Assembly (NCBI GenBank): GCA_910584735.1
Contig: CAJUBM010000058.1
Coordinates: 1-18,100 of the forward strand
Origin: an uncultured Muribaculaceae bacterium
GTDB taxonomy: Bacteria > Bacteroidota > Bacteroidia > Bacteroidales > Muribaculaceae
DNA: 18,100 bases
Direction of reading: 5' to 3'
Made by a program: the position numbers and the translations under genes. The notes below the pieces were generated by a model. It was not told the DNA's origin and searched no databases. It worked only from the letters and a program-made list of their open reading frames with translations. Below are positions 13,477-18,100 of the stretch, one piece after another; the first letter of the stretch is position 1, and the number at the start of each line of letters is the position of its first letter.

Positions 13477-14757
13477 TTACCAGGCGAACATCGGACGGTC
13501 CGACATCATATCATTGACTTTGCCACGTACTGCGGCTATAGTCTCGGCACTTTCAGGATTTGAAAGAACCGTGTCTATCATCTCCACGATAGTACCCATC
13601 TCCTCTTCCTTGACACCACGCGTCGTGATGGCAGGCGTACCAAGGCGGATACCTGAAGTCTGGAAGGGTGAACGGGAGTCAAACGGAACCATGTTTTTGT
13701 TGGCGGTGATGTCGGCCTCCACAAGGACACGCTCAGCCACCTTGCCCGTAAGGTCGGGGAATTTCGTACGCAGGTCGATAAGCATGCAATGGTTGTCCGT
13801 ACCGCCGGAAATCACCTTATACCCCTTGTCTATCATAGCCTGCGCCATAGCGGCAGCATTCTTCTTGACCTGGGTCTGGTATTCCTTATATTCAGGCTGG
13901 AGAGCCTCGCCGAAAGCCACAGCCTTGGCAGCTATCACATGTTCGAGCGGACCGCCCTGTACGCCGGGGAATACCGCAGAGTCAATCAGGGAAGACATCT
14001 TACGAATCTCACCCTTCTTTGTAGTCTTGCCGAAAGGATTGTCAAAATCCTGTCCGATAAGAATTACGCCGCCACGGGGACCACGAAGAGTCTTATGAGT
14101 GGTAGAGGTGACGATATGGGCATGTTTTACAGGATTCTCAAGCAATCCGGCGGCTATAAGTCCGGCGGGATGGGCCATATCGACCATGAAGATCGCCCCA
14201 ATCTCATCGGCCAGACGGCGCATACGGGCATAATCCCATTCACGAGAATAAGCGCTGGCACCACCGATAATCAGACGCGGGCGCTCGCGGCGGGCCATTT
14301 CCTCCATATGCTCGTAATCAACCATCCCTGTCTCGGGATCGACATTGTAACCGAGCGCCTGGAACATAAGGCCGGAGAAGTTCACGGGACTGCCGTGAGA
14401 AAGGTGGCCGCCATGGTCAAGGTTCATCCCCATGAACTTGTCACCGGGATTAAGCACCGACATGAACACAGCCATATTGGCCTGCGCGCCCGAATGGGGC
14501 TGCACATTGGCATATTCGGCACCGAAAATCTCTTTCAAGCGGTCCTGTGCGAGGGTTTCGGCCTCATCGACCACCTGGCATCCGCCGTAATAGCGGTGGC
14601 CGGGATAACCTTCGGCATACTTGTTGGTAAGGCAGGAGCCCATAGCCTCCATAACCTGGTCAGACACAAAATTTTCCGAGGCAATCAGTTCTATGCCTTT
14701 CTTCTGGCGCTGATGCTCACGGCTGATAATGTCAAAAATGGCGTTATCGCGTTTCAT
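13477..14757 (-). CDS. glyA: Serine hydroxymethyltransferase
   Basis: The 426-residue protein is a full-length GlyA (usual length about 415-430). It converts serine and tetrahydrofolate to glycine and 5,10-methylene-tetrahydrofolate in the cytosol, the main source of one-carbon units for purine, thymidylate and methionine synthesis. Family signatures are IELIASENF (22-30), TNKYAEGYPGHRYYGG (44-59), the pocket histidine region DHGGHLSHG, and the PLP-binding lysine in TSTTHKTLRGPRGG (Lys222). The start MKRDNAIFDII is an ATG behind an A/T-rich leader. It lies 36 bp after the flavin-reductase-like gene and before plsC, all on one strand. A 327-codon ORF on the opposite strand is a shadow. Confidence 0.98.
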   Translation of the reverse strand: MKRDNAIFDIISREHQRQKKGIELIASENFVSDQVMEAMGSCLTNKYAEGYPGHRYYGGCQVVDEAETLAQDRLKEIFGAEYANVQPHSGAQANMAVFMSVLNPGDKFMGMNLDHGGHLSHGSPVNFSGLMFQALGYNVDPETGMVDYEHMEEMARRERPRLIIGGASAYSREWDYARMRRLADEIGAIFMVDMAHPAGLIAAGLLENPVKHAHIVTSTTHKTLRGPRGGVILIGQDFDNPFGKTTKKGEIRKMSSLIDSAVFPGVQGGPLEHVIAAKAVAFGEALQPEYKEYQTQVKKNAAAMAQAMIDKGYKVISGGTDNHCMLIDLRTKFPDLTGKVAERVLVEADITANKNMVPFDSRSPFQTSGIRLGTPAITTRGVKEEEMGTIVEMIDTVLSNPESAETIAAVRGKVNDMMSDRPMFAW

Positions 14758-14793
14758 TGGTATAAAAATTAGGTTATTGATTTTTCTGATTTG

Positions 14794-15378
14794 TTATTTC
14801 TTTTGTTTTTTATCCGGCTTCTTAACCGAGAAACCGAAGCGCCCTAACTCCTCACCCTGGCCGTAGTAATGGCCGTGGGTGTAGTTGAGCAATCCGGCAG
14901 CCCCGAGGTCGAAGGCATCTGTCTCCGGGTCGAAGAAACGTTCGTCGGCAAGCACATTCACAACCTCGGCGATGAACATATCATGCGAACCGAGAGGCAT
15001 CACCGACTTCACGCGACATTCGATACACAACGGCGATTCGTCTATGTACGGACACCTCACGGCCACACCTTCCCGTGGCGTAAGCCCTGTTTCCGACCAC
15101 TTGTCGTATTCCGCGCCCGACCGCACACCGGCCCAGTCCGTGGCCCGCGCCATATCTGCCGTGGTTAGGTTTATGATAAATTCCAGATTCTCCTTTATTA
15201 TAGGATAGGAATGTCGCTGCGGACGAACGGAGATATAGCACATAGCCGGGTCGGTACATATGGTTCCGACCCATGCCACCGTAAGCATATTCGAGTTTTC
15301 CGTGGAATCCCCACAGGTCACGATTACCGCAGGCAACGGATATATCATCGTACCCGGTTTCCAAGAACGTTTACCCAT
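14794..15378 (-). CDS. Flavin reductase-like, FMN-binding split-barrel protein
   Basis: The 194-residue product belongs to the flavin-reductase-like FMN-binding split-barrel family (PF01613 type). The expected pattern is clear: MIYPLPAVIVTCGD (11-24), a first strand-turn MLTVAWVGTICTDPAMCYISV (31-51), RPQRHSYPIIKE (52-63) and FIINL (67-71), with the later SHDMFIAEVVNV strand (131-142). Members bind FMN and either reduce flavin with NAD(P)H or work as small oxidoreductases; the substrate cannot be told from sequence. The C-terminus is a short basic tail ending KKPDKKQKK. I chose the ATG at 15378 (MGKRSWKPGT). An in-frame TTG at 15405 overlaps the pyrI stop as TTGA and would add nine residues, so translational coupling through that codon is possible. 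It sits within the pyrBI-glyA-plsC run. Confidence 0.85.
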   Translation of the reverse strand: MGKRSWKPGTMIYPLPAVIVTCGDSTENSNMLTVAWVGTICTDPAMCYISVRPQRHSYPIIKENLEFIINLTTADMARATDWAGVRSGAEYDKWSETGLTPREGVAVRCPYIDESPLCIECRVKSVMPLGSHDMFIAEVVNVLADERFFDPETDAFDLGAAGLLNYTHGHYYGQGEELGRFGFSVKKPDKKQKK

Positions 15379-15401
15379 ACTTTTGGATGTACAAATATCT
15401 G

Positions 15402-15863
15402 TCAAAGCACCGTGGCTTTGTCGTTAGCTACCGAATGGTTGCAATAATGGCAACGTATATGCCCCGGTTTATCAGGGTCAGTCACGAAAAGCGTGGCCAT
15501 CGGCTCGTTGTTCGTTATACACTTTGGGTTGTCGCATTTCACGATGCCGCGTATCTCGGAGGGAATCTCCACATGCCTTTTCTCTACCACCTCGTAGTCG
15601 CGGATGGTATTCACCACGGCAGACGGGGCTATGAGCGCTATACGGTTCAATACGTCTTCCGGGAAGAACACATCGGCAACCTTGATAATCCCCTTACGCC
15701 CGCAACGCTTGCTTGCCAGGTTGTTACCGATTGTAAGGGTACAGTCCATCGTCTCCAGGTTCAGAATCTTCACACATTTGAACAGAGCCTCCGATGGGAT
15801 ATGATCCACTACCGTGCCGTTACGCAGAGCGGCAACCGCAAGTTCTTTCTTGTCAGCAGTCAT
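15402..15863 (-). CDS. pyrI: Aspartate carbamoyltransferase regulatory subunit
   Basis: The 153-residue protein is a complete PyrI, the chain that binds CTP/ATP and gives allosteric feedback to the aspartate carbamoyltransferase holoenzyme. The N-terminal allosteric domain contains NGTVVDHIP (15-23) and LTIGNNLASKR (43-53). The C-terminal zinc domain has four cysteines, CDNPKC (Cys110, Cys115) and CHYC (Cys138, Cys141), which hold Zn and contact PyrB. The start overlaps the pyrB stop as ATGA (15860-15863), so the two chains are translationally coupled, fitting their stoichiometric complex. The presence of PyrI implies an allosterically regulated class of enzyme like that of Escherichia coli. 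Confidence 0.97.
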   Translation of the reverse strand: MTADKKELAVAALRNGTVVDHIPSEALFKCVKILNLETMDCTLTIGNNLASKRCGRKGIIKVADVFFPEDVLNRIALIAPSAVVNTIRDYEVVEKRHVEIPSEIRGIVKCDNPKCITNNEPMATLFVTDPDKPGHIRCHYCNHSVANDKATVL

Positions 15864-16801
15864 TTTTTCACCTGTTCTTTAAGAGTGTCAACATCTATAC
15901 CGAGAGCCCGGCATATAATAGCCTGTCGGGCAAAAAGGCCGTTACGCGCCTGTTCGAAATAATATGCCTTGGGATTGTCATCGACATCCTGGCTTATCTC
16001 GTTCACACGCGGCAGCGGATGGAGTATGCGCAGATTCGGCTTGGATGTGGCAAGCATATCGTTGCGCAGGGTGTAGAGGTCTTTGACTGCCTCATATTCC
16101 ATAATATCCTGGAAACGCTCCCGCTGCACACGCGTCATATATATTATGTCGGACGAATCAATCACCTCTCGTGAGAATTCTGTATGTTCCTCAAAAGGTA
16201 TGCCCTGACGGCGGCAGAACTCTATGTACTCACGCGGCATACGGAGTTCATCGCAGGCCACGAAACGGAATGTCGGATTGAAATACTTCATAGCCATGAG
16301 AAGCGAATGTACCGTACGTCCGTACTTCAAATCGCCCACCATCGTAATCACCAGATTGTCAAGACGGCCCTGGGTTTTCAGTATGGAATAGAGGTCAAGC
16401 ATGGTCTGCGACGGATGCTGGTTGGCCCCGTCACCGGCATTTACCACCGGCACATCCGTTACCTCCGTGGCATAACGTGCAGCCCCCTCAAGGAAATGCC
16501 GCATTATAATGATGTCAACGTAGTTCGACACCATCTTAATCGTATCTTTAAGCGTCTCCCCTTTTGAGGACGAGGTGGTTGACGCATCTGAAAAACCTAT
16601 CACACGGCCACCGAGACGGTTCACCGCCGTTTCGAAACTAAGGCGTGTACGCGTCGACGGCTCAAAGAAAAGCGTTGCCGCCACCTTCCCGTCAAGCACC
16701 TTGTGATTAGGGTTTTCCTCAAAAAAACGGGCCGCCTCAAGAAGGGACAGAATTTGTTCCTTGTCAAGATCGGCCACAGATACCAGGCTGTTCGCGTTCA
16801 T
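15860..16801 (-). CDS. pyrB: Aspartate carbamoyltransferase catalytic subunit
   Basis: The 313-residue protein is a full-length PyrB, which joins carbamoyl phosphate and aspartate to form N-carbamoyl-aspartate, the committed step of pyrimidine synthesis in the cytosol. The carbamoyl-phosphate site is FFEPSTRTRLSFE (45-57), followed by SSSKGETLKDT (77-87, containing the mobile 80s-loop Ser/Lys), HPSQTMLDLYSI (129-140) and the aspartate-site HPLPRVNEIS (261-270). It is the first gene of a likely operon pyrB-pyrI-flavin reductase-glyA-plsC and has its own promoter match 27 bp upstream. I see no PyrR box, UTP-sensing leader peptide or attenuator in the short leader, so transcriptional regulation is not evident here. 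Confidence 0.98.
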   Translation of the reverse strand: MNANSLVSVADLDKEQILSLLEAARFFEENPNHKVLDGKVAATLFFEPSTRTRLSFETAVNRLGGRVIGFSDASTTSSSKGETLKDTIKMVSNYVDIIIMRHFLEGAARYATEVTDVPVVNAGDGANQHPSQTMLDLYSILKTQGRLDNLVITMVGDLKYGRTVHSLLMAMKYFNPTFRFVACDELRMPREYIEFCRRQGIPFEEHTEFSREVIDSSDIIYMTRVQRERFQDIMEYEAVKDLYTLRNDMLATSKPNLRILHPLPRVNEISQDVDDNPKAYYFEQARNGLFARQAIICRALGIDVDTLKEQVKK

Positions 16802-16827
16802 TTGCGGGATTTATTTAAGTTCTACCG

Positions 16828-16859
16828 CAAAATTAGCACTTTTTGACGAACCGACCAAG
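16828..16859 (-). promoter_or_regulatory. Bacteroidota-type promoter for pyrB operon
   Basis: On the minus strand a perfect -7 box TAATTTTG (16828-16835) is preceded by CTTG (16856-16859) with a 20-bp spacer. Transcription would begin about 20 bp before the pyrB ATG, giving a very short leader with no room for an attenuator. The call is by consensus and spacing only. Confidence 0.65.
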
Positions 16860-16958
16860 CAACCAGTAAGATAAAAAAGATAGAAATATGGAATGTACAC
16901 CGTCACAGAACATTGCCCCATATTATGCCGTTATCTATTACGTAACATTATCTGAATT

Positions 16959-17981
16959 ATGAATAGCGATTGCAAACCCATACCTGAAATATTCTCCGGC
17001 GAACAATCGCCATGGACTCCCGATATTCTCGGCAACGGTTTTGAAAAAAAATACATAGTACAGCCCGATGACTACAGCGGGCCCGTGTGTTGCACCATAG
17101 TGCGCCTCAAAGCTCCCGTCGAAGCCGGAAAGGCCGCCCCGGAACCGAAGCCGGGGAAAATAGGTGTGCTGTACGTACACGGTTTTTCCGACTATTTTTT
17201 CCAGGCGGATATGGCCCGGCGTTTTACCGAGCATGGATATGATTTCTATGCCGTGGATCTGCGCAAATACGGCAGATCAATCCTTTCCGGCCAGAAAAAA
17301 TTCCAGGTTAGGAATCTGGCAGAATATTTCCCCGATATAAAGGCCGCGATAACCCAGATGGGAATCGACGGGATAACAGACATAGTGCTGGCGGGCCACT
17401 CAACCGGCGGACTAACCTGCTCTTTGATGATGGCGACCGAAGTCCCGATGCAGGTTAAAGCCCTGATACTTAACAGCCCGTTCTTTGACTGGAACCTTCC
17501 GTCTGCCGCCAGGCGTATAGGCATACCCATTATATCGTGGTTAGGCCGATTCCTCCCTACCCTCCCGATACATCAGCCCAAGAACACCGAATATGCCCGC
17601 TGCCTGAGCAACAGATACAACGGCGAATGGAAATACAACCAAAAATGGAAACCTGACTGTATGCCCGATGTGGATGCCGGATGGATACGCGCCATATATA
17701 CGGCACAAAAAACTCTACGCAATGCTTCCCCTATCGAAGTGCCGGTGTTGCTGCTCCATAGTGACCGGTCGGTAAAGAAAGGCGCTCCATCGGAAGAATA
17801 CATGCATGGCGATGCGATATTAGACGTGGACCATATATCCGAGGCCGAAAGCTATCTCGGCAACAACGTCACCACCGTTACTGTAACAGGCGGTATGCAC
17901 GACCTGGCACTGTCACGCACCCAGGCCCGGGAGATATTCTTCCGAGAGATATTCCTTTGGCTGCAAGGACAGTTTCTCTGA
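16959..17981 (+). CDS. Alpha/beta hydrolase, serine aminopeptidase S33 / monoacylglycerol lipase-like
   Basis: The 340-residue protein has a complete alpha/beta-hydrolase fold of the Hydrolase_4 (lysophospholipase/monoacylglycerol lipase-like) type. The oxyanion-hole strand is VLYVHGFSDYFFQ (70-82). The nucleophile elbow is GHSTGG with Ser148. The catalytic histidine is likely His314 in GGMHDLALS. The acid is probably Asp269 after the strand VPVLLLHSD, although Asp285 and Asp289 in GDAILDVDH are alternatives. A lid-like segment lies at about 175-250. No signal peptide is visible, so it is predicted cytosolic, acting on an ester or lipid that cannot be named. It is divergent from pyrB, with 157 bp between them; I see no clear TAnnTTTG box for it. 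The ATG start follows an A/T-rich leader and no earlier in-frame start looks better. Confidence 0.88.
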   Translation: MNSDCKPIPEIFSGEQSPWTPDILGNGFEKKYIVQPDDYSGPVCCTIVRLKAPVEAGKAAPEPKPGKIGVLYVHGFSDYFFQADMARRFTEHGYDFYAVDLRKYGRSILSGQKKFQVRNLAEYFPDIKAAITQMGIDGITDIVLAGHSTGGLTCSLMMATEVPMQVKALILNSPFFDWNLPSAARRIGIPIISWLGRFLPTLPIHQPKNTEYARCLSNRYNGEWKYNQKWKPDCMPDVDAGWIRAIYTAQKTLRNASPIEVPVLLLHSDRSVKKGAPSEEYMHGDAILDVDHISEAESYLGNNVTTVTVTGGMHDLALSRTQAREIFFREIFLWLQGQFL

Positions 17982-17990
17982 TAATTTGCG

Positions 17991-17998
17991 TAAATTTG
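17991..17998 (+). promoter_or_regulatory. -7 promoter box downstream of the hydrolase gene
   Basis: TAAATTTG matches TAnnTTTG perfectly, ten bases after the hydrolase stop codon. A second TTTG-containing segment TAATTTGC lies just before it. No good TTTG lies 19-21 bp upstream (the nearest is 17956-17959, too far), so the -33 part is weak. It would drive the gene that begins at or beyond the right edge. Confidence 0.4.
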
Positions 17999-18030
17999 CA
18001 CCGGGAATATCGAATCGGGTCCCTGACTGT

Positions 18031-18069
18031 ATGAAAGATAAAGTAATATTGCTGTCCGATAAAAGTTAA
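18031..18069 (+). CDS. 12-codon ORF upstream of the right-edge gene, possible leader or chance ORF
   Basis: ATG at 18031 opens MKDKVILLSDKS and stops at TAA 18067-18069, inside the likely leader of the next gene. It has no regulatory signature such as a run of one amino acid or a downstream attenuator hairpin that I can see. A chance ORF is the safer reading. Confidence 0.15.
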   Translation: MKDKVILLSDKS

Positions 18070-18084
18070 AAACAGCAAAATATC

Positions 18085-18100
18085 ATGGCTCGGCTGCTGA
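18085..18100 (+). CDS. Possible start of a gene cut off by the window edge
   Basis: An ATG at 18085 follows an A-rich leader (AACAGCAAAATATC), typical of translation starts in this phylum, and opens with MARLL before the sequence ends. The promoter-like box at 17991-17998 lies at a suitable distance. Five codons are too few to identify it or to prove it is coding. Confidence 0.3.

Noticed and set aside
13789..14772. 327-codon plus-strand ORF opposite glyA
   Set aside because: Entirely antisense to full-length glyA; composition rich in His/Gly/Ile as expected of a reversed coding frame, with no recognisable domain.

Overview
The window is an ordinary chromosomal stretch from a Bacteroidota bacterium, most likely of the order Bacteroidales. 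The evidence is a full-length SprA (the type IX secretion translocon, restricted to this phylum), an aspartate carbamoyltransferase with a separate PyrI regulatory subunit, and start regions with the phylum's TTTG / TAnnTTTG promoter pattern instead of Shine-Dalgarno-rich leaders. Base composition looks slightly above half G+C. A gut Muribaculaceae-like lineage is plausible but is only an inference. No phage, insertion sequence, CRISPR array or other clearly accessory element was seen.

Left part (1-2308). A partial tRNA-Gly(GCC) runs off the left edge on the minus strand. Its promoter lies back to back with a promoter for a DUF1015-family gene on the plus strand. A short hairpin then precedes ruvA (Holliday junction binding).

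Centre (2335-10383). The very large sprA gene (2491 codons, TTG start) follows ruvA by 26 bp and fills more than 40% of the window. After it comes a small gene for a predicted exported, lysine/alanine-rich, all-helical protein with 11-residue periodicity. A perfect 21-bp hairpin at 10424-10468 separates this plus-strand block from the convergent minus-strand block.

Right part (10506-16801, minus strand, read right to left). A likely operon runs pyrB, pyrI, a flavin-reductase-like gene, glyA and plsC, joining pyrimidine synthesis, one-carbon/serine-glycine metabolism and phospholipid synthesis. After a 216-bp gap come groS and groL. That gap holds three inverted repeats and no CIRCE element, and is the most structured noncoding DNA in the window. 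Divergent from pyrB is an alpha/beta hydrolase (16959-17981). Beyond it are a promoter-like -7 box, a 12-codon ORF and the possible start of another gene cut off by the right edge.

I found no convincing undescribed multi-gene system. The points most worth a second look are the putative groESL operators, the LEA-like small exported protein, and a codon-pair bias in sprA in which Leu before Gly is usually TTA.
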